DNA of 64,000 nucleotides from Flavobacteriales bacterium (GTDB taxonomy: Bacteria > Bacteroidota > Bacteroidia > Flavobacteriales_F > PHOS-HE28), in contig CP064979.1 in assembly GCA_016699575.1 (NCBI GenBank), forward strand, positions 3,720,001-3,784,000. Reading direction: 5' to 3'. The position numbers and the translations under genes are program-made. The notes under the pieces are model-generated. The model was not told the DNA's origin and ran no database searches. It worked only from the letters and a program-made list of their open reading frames with translations. Shown piece after piece: positions 1 through 8,002 of the stretch. Each line of letters begins with the position of its first letter. Within the stretch, counting starts at the first letter, position 1.

Positions 1-1446
1 CTGGACGAGACCAAGACCGTGCTCGACATCGTGAAGGAAGGGGTGAAGCCCATCACCGATCTGCTGGCCGAGTACGAAGAGGTGAACAACAAGTTCAGCG
101 ATGAGGAGATCATGAGCGATCCCGACAAGATGGACAAGCTCATTGCCCGCCAAGCCGCGTTGCAGGACAAGATCGAAGCGGCCGACGCATGGAACATCGA
201 CCAGAAGCTGGAGGTGGCCATGGACGCCCTGCGTACGCCCGACGGTGATACGCCCATCAAGGTGCTCAGCGGTGGTGAGCGCCGCCGCGTGGCACTGTGC
301 CGTTTGCTTTTGCAGCAGCCGGACATCCTGCTACTTGACGAACCGACCAACCACTTGGACGCCGAGAGCGTGGCGTGGTTGGAGCTCCACCTGCAGCAGT
401 ACAAGGGCACCATCATCGCCATCACCCACGATCGTTACTTCCTCGATAATGTCGCTGGTTGGATCCTGGAACTGGACCGCGGAGAGGGTATCCCGTACAA
501 GGGCAACTACACCAACTGGCTGGAGCAGAAGACCGCTCGACTCGCACAGGAAGAGAAGAACGAGAGCAAGCGCCAACGCGTGCTGAAGCAGGAACTGGAA
601 TGGGTGCGGAGCAATGCCAGCGCACGCCGCACCAAGAGCAAGGCCCGCCTCGCCAACTACGAGAAGATGCAGAGCGCGAGCACGAAGGAGAAGGAGGCCA
701 AGCTGGAGATCTTCATCCCGAACGGACAACGTCTTGGTGACAAGGTCATCGAGTTCAAGGGCGTGAGCAAGAGCTTCGGTGACCGCCTACTGTTCGAGAA
801 CCTCAACTTCACGCTGCCGCCGGCGGGCATCGTGGGCATCATCGGCCCGAACGGCGCTGGTAAGACCACGCTCTTCCGTCTCATCACCGGCGAAGAGAAA
901 CCCGACAGTGGCACCGTTACCATCGGCGACACCGTGCAACTGAGCTACGTGGACCAGAGCCACAAGGACCTGCTGCCTGAGAAGACCGTTTGGGAAGTGA
1001 TCAGCTACGGCCACGAGCAGATGCTGGTGGGCGGCATGAACGTGAGCAGCCGGGCCTATCTGGCGCGCTTCAACTTCAGCGGCAACGACCAGAACAAGAA
1101 AGTGGGGATCCTCTCAGGGGGTGAACGCAACCGTCTGCACTTGGCCATGACCTTGAAGAGCGGCAGCAACGTGCTCTTGCTGGACGAACCGACCAACGAC
1201 CTGGACGTGAACACGCTGCGCGCCCTGGAGGAAGGCATCCAGGACTACAGTGGCTGCGCGGTCATCATCAGCCACGACCGCTGGTTCCTCGACCGTCTGT
1301 GCACCCACATCCTCGCCTTCGAGGGCGATAGCAATGTGTACTGGTTCGAGGGCAACTTCCAGGAGTACGAGGAGAACCGCAAGAAGCGCCTGGGCGGCGA
1401 CATCGTGCCGCACCGCATCAAGTACAGGAAGTTGGTGAGGGGGTGA
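1..1446 (+). CDS. ettA: Energy-dependent translational throttle protein EttA (ABC-F), 5' end outside window
   Basis: ABC-F ATPase that binds the ribosomal E site and couples translation to the ATP/ADP ratio. The frame is open from base 1 with no start, so the N-terminus and first Walker A lie upstream of the window. Visible in order: ABC1 signature LSGGERRR (about 265-290), Walker B LLLDEPTNHLD (about 328-360), the charged ABC-F linker, second Walker A GPNGAGKTT (about 847-873), second signature LSGGERNR (about 1111) and Walker B LLLDEPTNDLD (about 1174-1203). The ending with EENRKKRLG followed by PHRIKYRKLVRG is EttA-like. The last 252 bp are repeated at 3236-3487 beyond a two-gene insert. 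The stop is TGA here and TAG in the copy. The family call is firm; only the truncation by the window edge is a limit. Confidence 0.95.
   Translation: MDETKTVLDIVKEGVKPITDLLAEYEEVNNKFSDEEIMSDPDKMDKLIARQAALQDKIEAADAWNIDQKLEVAMDALRTPDGDTPIKVLSGGERRRVALCRLLLQQPDILLLDEPTNHLDAESVAWLELHLQQYKGTIIAITHDRYFLDNVAGWILELDRGEGIPYKGNYTNWLEQKTARLAQEEKNESKRQRVLKQELEWVRSNASARRTKSKARLANYEKMQSASTKEKEAKLEIFIPNGQRLGDKVIEFKGVSKSFGDRLLFENLNFTLPPAGIVGIIGPNGAGKTTLFRLITGEEKPDSGTVTIGDTVQLSYVDQSHKDLLPEKTVWEVISYGHEQMLVGGMNVSSRAYLARFNFSGNDQNKKVGILSGGERNRLHLAMTLKSGSNVLLLDEPTNDLDVNTLRALEEGIQDYSGCAVIISHDRWFLDRLCTHILAFEGDSNVYWFEGNFQEYEENRKKRLGGDIVPHRIKYRKLVRG
1193..1444 (+). repeat. Direct repeat, copy 1: 3' end of ettA left of the island
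   Basis: These 252 bases recur at 3236-3487. By hand alignment they differ at three positions only (1221, 1224 and 1251), all synonymous and all in the first 60 bases; 1252-1444 is identical. Homology stops inside the stop codon. Recombination between the copies would excise 2043 bp and leave one intact ettA. Confidence 0.95.
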
Positions 1447-1465
1447 GGATGTCGATCTTTGGACC

Positions 1466-2629
1466 ATGATCATCACCCGGCTCAAACTCAAGAATTGGCG
1501 CAACTTCAAACACGTGGACGTCAGCCTGAGGGAGCGCGTTTACGTGGTGGGGCCCAATGCGTCGGGGAAGTCAAACCTGTTGGATGTCGTGCGTTTTCTG
1601 CGCGATGTAGCAAAGCCGAATGGGGGCGGTTTGCAGAAGGCCGTGGCGGATCGTGATGGGTTGAAACGTTTGCGATGCCTGAACGCTCGCAAAGACCCCG
1701 AGGTACTCATCGAAGTTGAACTCGCTGAGACCGCGGGCCAGGCTGCTGAATGGCGCTATACGCTCGGCATCAAGAGCGAGGGCACGGGACTGCAGCGCCC
1801 TATCGTTTCACAGGAGAAGGTCGAGCGCATCGGTGCATCCGGCCAGCCCTTGCTCGCGCGACCGAACAAAGCAGATCAACGTGATGCCGAGTTGTTGACC
1901 GAGACACACCTTGAACAGGTAGGAGCGAACAAGGAGTTCCGGTTCCTTGCGGAATTCTTCAGCGGAGTCACTTATCTGCATTTGGTGCCGCAACTGCTGA
2001 AGTTCGGCAGTAAGATCTCGGGTTCGCTCATGGAAGGGGATCCTTTTGGACAGGGCTTCCTTCTCAAGGTGGCGAAAGCAAGCCCTAAGGTTCAGAAGTC
2101 AAGGCTCAAGAAGATCGAAACCGCGCTACGGGCATGTGTGCCTAACATGCGAGAACTGACCTTTGAGAAGGATCCCATTTCAGGGGCCCCTCACTTGGTC
2201 GCCTTGTTCGAGCATTGGCGTCCTGGCGCCGGTTGGCAGCGGGAGAATGAGTTCAGTGACGGTACGTTGCGCCTACTGGGTATCATGTGGAGTCTGCTGG
2301 ATGGCGATGGGTTGTTGCTTCTTGAAGAACCCGAGCTTTCGCTCAACGAGAGCATAGTCGAGCGGATCCATCGGCTAATTGTTCAGATGCAGCGCCAGGC
2401 AAAACACTCACGCCAGGTCTTTATTACCACTCATAGCGAGGCGCTCCTGTCCGATGAGGCGCTTGACATTCGTGAAGTTCTTCGACTGGAGCCAACCGAG
2501 GATGGTACGGTGGTGCACGAGGCCGATGAGACTGATACGAAGTTGGTGATGTCTGGATATACTGTGGCTGAGGCGTTGTTGCCTCGCATTAAGCCGAGGA
2601 AGTTGGATCAATTGTCCCTGTTCGAGTAG
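1466..2629 (+). CDS. AAA family ATPase (OLD/RecF-like, AAA_15/AAA_21 type), probable defence ATPase
   Basis: A 387-residue ABC/SMC-type ATPase. Walker A GPNASGKS lies at residues 29-36. A long helical middle follows, then a signature-like FSDGTLRLL near residue 262, Walker B LLLLEEPELSL near 283 and the switch histidine in ITTHSEALL near 320. This order is that of single-chain AAA_15/AAA_21 ATPases such as the ATPase half of OLD nucleases, AriA of PARIS and AbiLi. No TOPRIM domain is fused to it; the next gene appears to supply one. ATG at 1466 is 19 bases after the ettA stop, and the stop nearly touches the next gene. GC looks lower than in the flanking genes. Inference: sensor and activator subunit of a two-gene anti-phage module. 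Confidence 0.85.
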   Translation: MIITRLKLKNWRNFKHVDVSLRERVYVVGPNASGKSNLLDVVRFLRDVAKPNGGGLQKAVADRDGLKRLRCLNARKDPEVLIEVELAETAGQAAEWRYTLGIKSEGTGLQRPIVSQEKVERIGASGQPLLARPNKADQRDAELLTETHLEQVGANKEFRFLAEFFSGVTYLHLVPQLLKFGSKISGSLMEGDPFGQGFLLKVAKASPKVQKSRLKKIETALRACVPNMRELTFEKDPISGAPHLVALFEHWRPGAGWQRENEFSDGTLRLLGIMWSLLDGDGLLLLEEPELSLNESIVERIHRLIVQMQRQAKHSRQVFITTHSEALLSDEALDIREVLRLEPTEDGTVVHEADETDTKLVMSGYTVAEALLPRIKPRKLDQLSLFE

Positions 2630-2634
2630 TGCTG

Positions 2635-3228
2635 ATGAGCCGCGAGGTTGTACTCGTTTGTGAGGACGCCCTTGGGATGGCGGTGCTGCGGCGTTTGATA
2701 AGTCACGCTCGTCCGCAGCTCGTTGTCCGGTTGCCTATTGTTACTGGCTCGAACACAACGCTCTTTACCAACCTTCCCAAGTACGTCAGGGCAAGTCAAC
2801 AAGGAGTAGCGCACATTGTGCTAACGGACTTGGATAGGAATGACTGCGCTCCTAGTTTGATCGAACGATTGGCAGTGCCTTCGATACCAGGGCAAATGAT
2901 CTTCCGGGTTGCTGTCCGTGAGGTTGAATCCTGGCTGCTCGCTGATCGCAGCGGAATGGCAGGCATGATCGGATTGCCAGTGGCGAAGCTACCCATGGAA
3001 CCGGATCTCATCGAGGATCCCAAGCAGTACCTGTTGAATCTTGTTCGCAAGTGCAAAAAGACCAGGTTGAAGCGCGACGTTCTACCAGAGCTTGGATCAA
3101 GTGCGTCCAAAGGAGTATTCTACAATGACAGGTTCGGATCGTTCGCGCGAACCGAATGGAACGTGGACGCAGCGGCGAAACATTCGCAGAGCTTGAACAG
3201 AACGCTGCTCCGGTTGGGTACCTTCTGA
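2635..3228 (+). CDS. DUF4276/TOPRIM-like protein, probable effector partner of the AAA ATPase
   Basis: 197 residues from ATG 2635; a GTG at 2629 that overlaps the preceding TAG is an alternative start. The N-terminus VVLVCEDALGMAVLRRLI carries the TOPRIM-type acidic glutamate, HIVLTDLDRND supplies the D-x-D pair, and REVESWLLAD matches the conserved REIEAWLLAD signature of DUF4276 proteins, as recalled from that family. TOPRIM folds in OLD-like, AbiLii/RloB and AriB proteins act as nucleases alongside an AAA ATPase, so a nuclease or RNA-cleaving effector role is plausible but unproven. Two hand-counted lines have 55-57% GC, below the GC-rich neighbours. It is tightly coupled to the ATPase gene, so the two are presumably cotranscribed. 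Confidence 0.72.
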   Translation: MSREVVLVCEDALGMAVLRRLISHARPQLVVRLPIVTGSNTTLFTNLPKYVRASQQGVAHIVLTDLDRNDCAPSLIERLAVPSIPGQMIFRVAVREVESWLLADRSGMAGMIGLPVAKLPMEPDLIEDPKQYLLNLVRKCKKTRLKRDVLPELGSSASKGVFYNDRFGSFARTEWNVDAAAKHSQSLNRTLLRLGTF

Positions 3229-3235
3229 GCTATTG

Positions 3236-3489
3236 CCAACGACCTGGACGTGAACACGCTGCGGGCGCTGGAGGAAGGCATCCAGGACTACAGCGGCTGC
3301 GCGGTCATCATCAGCCACGACCGCTGGTTCCTCGACCGTCTGTGCACCCACATCCTCGCCTTCGAGGGCGATAGCAATGTGTACTGGTTCGAGGGCAACT
3401 TCCAGGAGTACGAGGAGAACCGCAAGAAGCGCCTGGGCGGCGACATCGTGCCGCACCGCATCAAGTACAGGAAGTTGGTGAGGGGGTAG
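3236..3489 (+). pseudogene. Truncated duplicate of the ettA 3' end (right copy of the direct repeat)
   Basis: Encodes the last about 83 residues of EttA from NDLDVNTLRALEEG to the C-terminus, with stop TAG. It has no start and lacks the nucleotide-binding core, so it is not a gene in its own right. It equals 1193-1444 with three synonymous differences (3264, 3267, 3294). Because it joins the native downstream region, it is probably the original ettA end, displaced when the two-gene island arrived with its own copy of that end. Confidence 0.9.
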
Positions 3490-3492
3490 GGC

Positions 3493-3936
3493 TCACTCCA
3501 CCGCCTTCGCCCCGCTCGCTTTCCGCTGCGGGTACTCGCCAATGACATTGCGCTTCAGGAAGCGCACGGTGCCGTCGGTCGTGCGGAACTTGTTGTACAC
3601 CTTGGGCGGCACGCCGAAGAACTCGTACTCGCTGCCGTCGCCGAAGAAGATGGTGAGCACCTGGTTCTTGTACTGCCAGTTGGCGATCATGCTCGTGAGC
3701 GTCTTCTCGAAATCCTCCGTGTTCTTGGCATGCGTCTCCGGGTGGATGCTCTCCAGGAACTTGTACGCCTCGATGACCTGCTGACTGGTCGCCTCGGCCT
3801 GCGCTTTTTCGGCCTCGTCCTGGAAGCGGTCGGGGTGGTGCTTCTTCATCAACCCTTTGTAGAGGGTGTTGAGGTCTTTCAGCGTGGCGTTGGCCGGTGC
3901 GTCGAGCAACTTGCGGCTATCGGTGATACGTTTCAT
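3493..3936 (-). CDS. J-domain (DnaJ-like) protein with C-terminal KTSC-type domain
   Basis: 147 residues. The N-terminal half is a J domain: the HPD triad is in KKHHPDRF and is followed by the helix with QQVIEAYKFLESIHP. The C-terminal half, including FFGVPPKVYNKFRTTDGTV and ending in KRNVIGEYP, resembles the small KTSC (Lys-tRNA synthetase C-like) domain. J domains stimulate DnaK-type Hsp70 ATPases, so this is a probable Hsp70 cochaperone. The upstream frame continues for 39 codons, but ATG 3936 starts the J domain properly. A -7-like element lies at 3960-3968. It is convergent with the ettA remnant and divergent from the kinase gene at 4065. Confidence 0.8.
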   Translation of the reverse strand: MKRITDSRKLLDAPANATLKDLNTLYKGLMKKHHPDRFQDEAEKAQAEATSQQVIEAYKFLESIHPETHAKNTEDFEKTLTSMIANWQYKNQVLTIFFGDGSEYEFFGVPPKVYNKFRTTDGTVRFLKRNVIGEYPQRKASGAKAVE

Positions 3937-3959
3937 TGCGAAGGGGCGGAAAAAGGCGC

Positions 3960-3968
3960 GCGAAGATG
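3960..3968 (-). promoter_or_regulatory. -7-like element for the J-domain gene
   Basis: Reads CATCTTCGC on the minus strand, close to the Bacteroidota -7 consensus TAnnTTTGC, 23 bases before the ATG. It shares the 3937-4064 intergenic region with the divergent element at 4051-4059. Confidence 0.45.
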
Positions 3969-4050
3969 CACCGGAGCCCGGGATGAGCCAGCTACCCTGC
4001 CAACCGTGCAAGCCGCTCGATCGCACAGGGTGCCTTCCGCACGGATCGCC

Positions 4051-4059
4051 CACCTTCGG
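4051..4059 (+). promoter_or_regulatory. -7-like element abutting the kinase start codon
   Basis: CACCTTCGG ends five bases before ATG 4065. If it functions as a -7 element, the transcript would begin at or next to the start codon (leaderless). Confidence 0.45.
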
Positions 4060-4064
4060 CGATC

Positions 4065-7000
4065 ATGCGCGCGTTGTGCTTCGTAGTGGCCATTTCCAGC
4101 CTGGCAGGTGCGCGCGCGCAGTACTTCACCAACCACACCGATGAGGACGGCCTGATCGGGGCCCGCGTGCGGTGTACCACCCAGGACGGCAATGGTTACC
4201 TGTGGGTGGCCACGTTCGATGGACTGTCGCGCTTCGATGGCGGCTCGTTCAGGAACTTCTCTTCGGCCGATAGCGCCTATGGTGATGTGCCCCAGGGCAT
4301 GATCGACGATGTGGTCGCCGATGCAGCTGGTGATCTGTGGATCATCTCCCAATACGGTGGTCTTTGCCGCTACGATCACCGCCGTGCGCGATTCGAGGCC
4401 TGGGGCCGCATGGCGGGCGAACAAGACCCGGATGTTTTCCAACTGGCGCATGGCTTGGCGCCGGTGGCTGCTGACAGCGTGTTCGCTTGGAGCGTTGAGA
4501 GCGGGCTGGTGGTGTTCCATCCCGTTTCGCGGCGGCGCACCACCATCGGGTTCCCGGAGGGCACTGGCCTCGGGACCGGTGGGCGATGGATCAAGCGGGA
4601 TCCGGCAAGGCCACGGCTGCTGTGGATCGCCAACAAAAGAGGGTTGTACACCTGGGACATGGCCCAGGAGCGCTTCGAAACACATCTGTTGGGTGAAGCG
4701 GGATCGGTGTCGGAACAGGAAGGCTGGAGCGTGGATGCCTTGCACTTCGCGAAGGACGGTTCATTGCAGGTGGGCGTTAGGAACAAGGGGCTGATGCGCT
4801 ACGACCCGGGGACGCGGCAATGGGACCCGCAGGTGTTCGAACCCAACGTGGATGCTGCCCGCGACCGGAATTCGGTCTTTGCCTTGGCGGACCTGCCGGA
4901 AGGCTTGTGCATGGGGACGGCCCATGGTCTCGTTCTGCTCGACGAAGCCGGTCGCGTGGTGCAGCGCATTGCCCACGAAAAGGGCAATGCACACAGTTTG
5001 CTTCCAGGCAGGATCCTCGATCTTTTCGTTGCGCGCGAAGGAACGCTCTGGGTAAGCTCGCCCGGAGGGCTTTCGCAGTGGTCACCGCGCCAGAACATCT
5101 TCCGTGCTTGTGCGTTCGAAACAGCGCGCGAAGAGGGTGCCGTGCCGCTGGTCACCGGGGTTGCCGCGCATTCCGGAGGCTGGTTGCTGGGTACACGCAA
5201 TGCCGGCATTCTTCGGTTGGACCCGGAAAAAGGCCTTCTGACCGAGCACCCGGTCACGACACGCCTGGGAGGAAAAGCCATTGTTGCGCTCTTCCGTTCG
5301 AACGTGCACGGTCTGTTGTGCTGGACCGATGAGGGCCTGAACCGCCTTGATGGTGATGCACTGCGACCAGTGCCCATGGTCGCTTGGCCGCAAGGGGCGA
5401 GCGAAGTGGGCTTGAGCGTGATGGAAGACGCCGCTGGCAGGATCTACACATCGGGAGTCGAGAAGGGGATCCGTCGTACGGACCTTCTTCTGGGCACGAG
5501 CACAACGCTACCGTTCGACGCCCCCGGTGGTCACGGCCGGGCCGATGATCTGGTGAAAGGAATGACCGTTGATGCGCAGGGGCGCGTGTGGCTGGCTTAC
5601 TTCAACAAGGGTCTCAAGGTCATTTTTCCCGATGGCGCCGAGCGTGACTTCCGCAAAGAGGACCACCCATGGATGGGGCATGCCCTGATCTGGGACCTGG
5701 AGGTCGACAAGCAGAACAGGTTGTGGATGGTGACCAAGAACGATGGCGTACAATGGGTGCACGTTGATCGGTTGCTTGCGGAGAAAGACCTGATGTTGCA
5801 TGGTTCAAGGGAGATACCGTCGGTAAGTGCCAACCTCTTCATGTACAACGACCGGCAGTTGTGGGTGTCGGGTACAATGGGCCTTGCAGCACTGGACCTG
5901 CATGACATGTCCGTTCGGCGGTTCGGACGGGCCGACGGTCTGGAAACGGACCCCTTCTTCAGCTCCGCCTTCCACCAGTTGAACGACGGTCAAGTGCTGA
6001 TCACCGTGAACCAGCGGATGCCGTTGCTCGTGCACCCCGACAGTATTTCGGGGGGCGATGTGACCCCTTCTGTCGTGATCGAGCGGGCCATCGTCAACGG
6101 TCGCGAGCTGAGTGCATGGAAGCCCGGGACAACAGATGGCGGCATCGACCTCTCGTACGACAAGAACCACCTCACCATCCACTTCACCACCATCGCCTTC
6201 ACGCATCGCGACCGCATAGCGCTGGAATACATGCTGGAGGGCAGCGCCGACCCGCCTGTGCGAACCGGACCGGAAGGCATGGCCACGTTCGCCGGTCTCG
6301 CCCCGGGCAACTACCGCATGGTGGTGCGCAGGGCTGGCGATACGAGCGGTGCCGTGCTCGCATCGTTGCCCGTGAAGGTGCGTCCTGCGGTGTGGCAGAC
6401 CTGGTGGTTCAGGGCGGGTGCAGCCCTGGTGGTGGTGGCCCTGGGGTTCATGTTCTACCGCAGGCGCATGCGGCAGGTGCGCGAGCAGGCCCGGCTGCGC
6501 ATCGAGTTCCAACGCAAGCTCGCCGAAGTGGAAATGAGCGCACTGCGGGCGCAGATGAACCCGCACTTCCTCTTCAACAGCCTCAACAGCATCAACCGCT
6601 ACATCGTGAAGAACGAGCCGAAGCTCGCCAGCGAGTACCTCACCAAGTTCTCGCGGCTCATGCGGCTGGTGCTCAACAACAGCAAGCAGCAAGTGGTGCC
6701 CTTGCAGGATGAACTGGACGCGCTGAACCTGTACATCGAACTGGAATCGCTCCGCTTCAACAACCGCTTCGAACTGGACAGCAGGGTGGAACTGGACACG
6801 GATGCCAGCACCGTGATGGTGCCGCCCATGCTGCTGCAGCCCTACGTGGAGAACGCCATCTGGCACGGGCTCATGCACAAAAAGGAAGGCGTGCCGAAAC
6901 TGAAGCTGCACGTGCTCAAACGCAACGGACAACTCCGTTTCGAAGTGGAGGACAACGGGGTGGGCCGTGAACAGAGCGCCTTGTTGCGGAGCAAACGCGC

Positions 7001-7163
7001 CACTGATCAGCCCAGCCACGGCACGCGCATCACCCGCGAACGTCTTGAGCTGGTGGAACGCATGCACGGCCTTAAGACCGAGGTGCACTACACCGACCTG
7101 AAGGACCTCGGCCATCGGGCCGCAGGCACCCGCGTAACGATCACCATCACCAATGAAGAATGA
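4065..7163 (+). CDS. Propeller-type sensor histidine kinase (LytS/His_kinase family)
   Basis: 1032 residues. A signal peptide (1-19, ending ARAQ) is followed by a long periplasmic beta-propeller sensor with repeated GYLWVATFDGLSRFDG-type blades (about 20-650), a Y_Y_Y-like domain (about 690-770), one transmembrane helix (about 780-800) and a cytoplasmic kinase. The His_kinase motif MNPHFLFNSLNSINRYI starts near residue 831, with the phosphoacceptor histidine inside it, and a degenerate HATPase with DNGVGREQ lies near 963. There is no receiver domain, so this is a two-protein version of the hybrid sensors that control polymer use or surface functions in Bacteroidota. It overlaps the response-regulator gene by 11 bases, so the pair is translationally coupled. 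The ligand cannot be read from the sequence. Confidence 0.92.
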   Translation: MRALCFVVAISSLAGARAQYFTNHTDEDGLIGARVRCTTQDGNGYLWVATFDGLSRFDGGSFRNFSSADSAYGDVPQGMIDDVVADAAGDLWIISQYGGLCRYDHRRARFEAWGRMAGEQDPDVFQLAHGLAPVAADSVFAWSVESGLVVFHPVSRRRTTIGFPEGTGLGTGGRWIKRDPARPRLLWIANKRGLYTWDMAQERFETHLLGEAGSVSEQEGWSVDALHFAKDGSLQVGVRNKGLMRYDPGTRQWDPQVFEPNVDAARDRNSVFALADLPEGLCMGTAHGLVLLDEAGRVVQRIAHEKGNAHSLLPGRILDLFVAREGTLWVSSPGGLSQWSPRQNIFRACAFETAREEGAVPLVTGVAAHSGGWLLGTRNAGILRLDPEKGLLTEHPVTTRLGGKAIVALFRSNVHGLLCWTDEGLNRLDGDALRPVPMVAWPQGASEVGLSVMEDAAGRIYTSGVEKGIRRTDLLLGTSTTLPFDAPGGHGRADDLVKGMTVDAQGRVWLAYFNKGLKVIFPDGAERDFRKEDHPWMGHALIWDLEVDKQNRLWMVTKNDGVQWVHVDRLLAEKDLMLHGSREIPSVSANLFMYNDRQLWVSGTMGLAALDLHDMSVRRFGRADGLETDPFFSSAFHQLNDGQVLITVNQRMPLLVHPDSISGGDVTPSVVIERAIVNGRELSAWKPGTTDGGIDLSYDKNHLTIHFTTIAFTHRDRIALEYMLEGSADPPVRTGPEGMATFAGLAPGNYRMVVRRAGDTSGAVLASLPVKVRPAVWQTWWFRAGAALVVVALGFMFYRRRMRQVREQARLRIEFQRKLAEVEMSALRAQMNPHFLFNSLNSINRYIVKNEPKLASEYLTKFSRLMRLVLNNSKQQVVPLQDELDALNLYIELESLRFNNRFELDSRVELDTDASTVMVPPMLLQPYVENAIWHGLMHKKEGVPKLKLHVLKRNGQLRFEVEDNGVGREQSALLRSKRATDQPSHGTRITRERLELVERMHGLKTEVHYTDLKDLGHRAAGTRVTITITNEE

Positions 7164-7908
7164 ACCGCTCACCGCAGTGCTCGTCGACGATGAGGAGCAC
7201 TGTACCGATACCCTCAGCTGGCTGATCAACGAGTACTGCCCCGATGTGCGCGTGCTGCAGGTCTTCAACGACCCCGCCGCTGCGCTCAAGTACTTGCAGC
7301 ACGAGGCTCCGGACCTGCTGTTCCTTGACATCGAAATGCCGGTGCTCAACGGGTTCGACCTGCTGAAAGCACTGGGCCCGTTGCGCAGCGGCCTCGTGTT
7401 CACCACGGCTTACGATGAGTTCGCCATCAAGGCCATCAAGCACCACGCGCTGGATTATCTCCTGAAGCCGGTGGACAAGGACGAGCTGCGCCGGTCGGTG
7501 GCCTCGGCCCATGCGCGCGCGGCGGACAATGCGCTGATGGACCGTGTGGGGTCGTTGTTGCAGCGCATGGCCCCGCCACCGGCCCAAGCGCGCATTGCAG
7601 TGCCTACGCGTGAAGGTTTGGAGATGCTGGAGGTGGACCGCATCCTCTATGCGAAGGCCGACGACAACTACACCGAACTGCATCTGGAAGGACAACGGAA
7701 GCTGGTGGTGAGCCGAACGTTGAAGGACATCGAGCAGGACCTGCCCAGCGACCGGTTCATGCGCATACACCTGTCTTATTCCGTGGCGCTGCCGCGGATA
7801 CAGCGCTATGTACGCGGGACGGGCGGTTACGTGGTGCTGAGCAATGGCGAGCAACTGCCCGTGAGCCGCAGCAACAAGGACGAGTTGTTGCGGCGCTTGG
7901 GGTCGTAG
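7153..7908 (+). CDS. LytTR family response regulator
   Basis: 251 residues. The receiver domain (1-125) has acidic residues D12/D13, phosphoacceptor D59 in LDIEMP, T84/T85 and K105 in LLKPVDK. The LytTR DNA-binding domain (about 145-251) has ADDNYTELHLEGQRKLVVSR and FMRIHLSYSVALPRIQ. LytTR domains bind pairs of about 9-bp direct repeats spaced by roughly two helical turns. It overlaps the kinase gene at 4065-7163 and is surely its cognate partner. Paired direct repeats with 21- or 20-bp period occur elsewhere in the window (28423, 31947, 50617, 56755) and are candidate targets of this or the second LytTR protein. Confidence 0.95.
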   Translation: MKNEPLTAVLVDDEEHCTDTLSWLINEYCPDVRVLQVFNDPAAALKYLQHEAPDLLFLDIEMPVLNGFDLLKALGPLRSGLVFTTAYDEFAIKAIKHHALDYLLKPVDKDELRRSVASAHARAADNALMDRVGSLLQRMAPPPAQARIAVPTREGLEMLEVDRILYAKADDNYTELHLEGQRKLVVSRTLKDIEQDLPSDRFMRIHLSYSVALPRIQRYVRGTGGYVVLSNGEQLPVSRSNKDELLRRLGS

Positions 7909-7960
7909 CGATGCCACCGGCTCGATCCGCACCGCAGGCTGCTCATTGCCATGGGATCAA

Positions 7961-7984
7961 CCCATGCATGGGTAGCACTTTCGG
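7961..7984 (+). promoter_or_regulatory. Palindrome plus -7-like element upstream of the GEVED protein gene
   Basis: A perfect 12-bp palindrome CCCATGCATGGG (7961-7972) lies just before CACTTTCGG (7976-7984), a good match to the -7 element TAnnTTTGC, 18 bases upstream of ATG 8003. An upstream CATGGG (7950-7955) can also pair with CCCATG. This is a plausible operator-promoter; no regulator can be named. Confidence 0.45.
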
Positions 7985-8002
7985 GGCAACAAAGCACCCA
8001 CC

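Noticed and set aside
3250..3489. A stand-alone 79-residue ABC-F protein
   Set aside because: It is identical in protein sequence to the end of EttA, has no own start context and is explained by the direct repeat.
5805..7406. A 533-codon minus-strand frame over the kinase and regulator genes
   Set aside because: The plus strand carries the complete His_kinase and receiver motifs; the minus frame has none.
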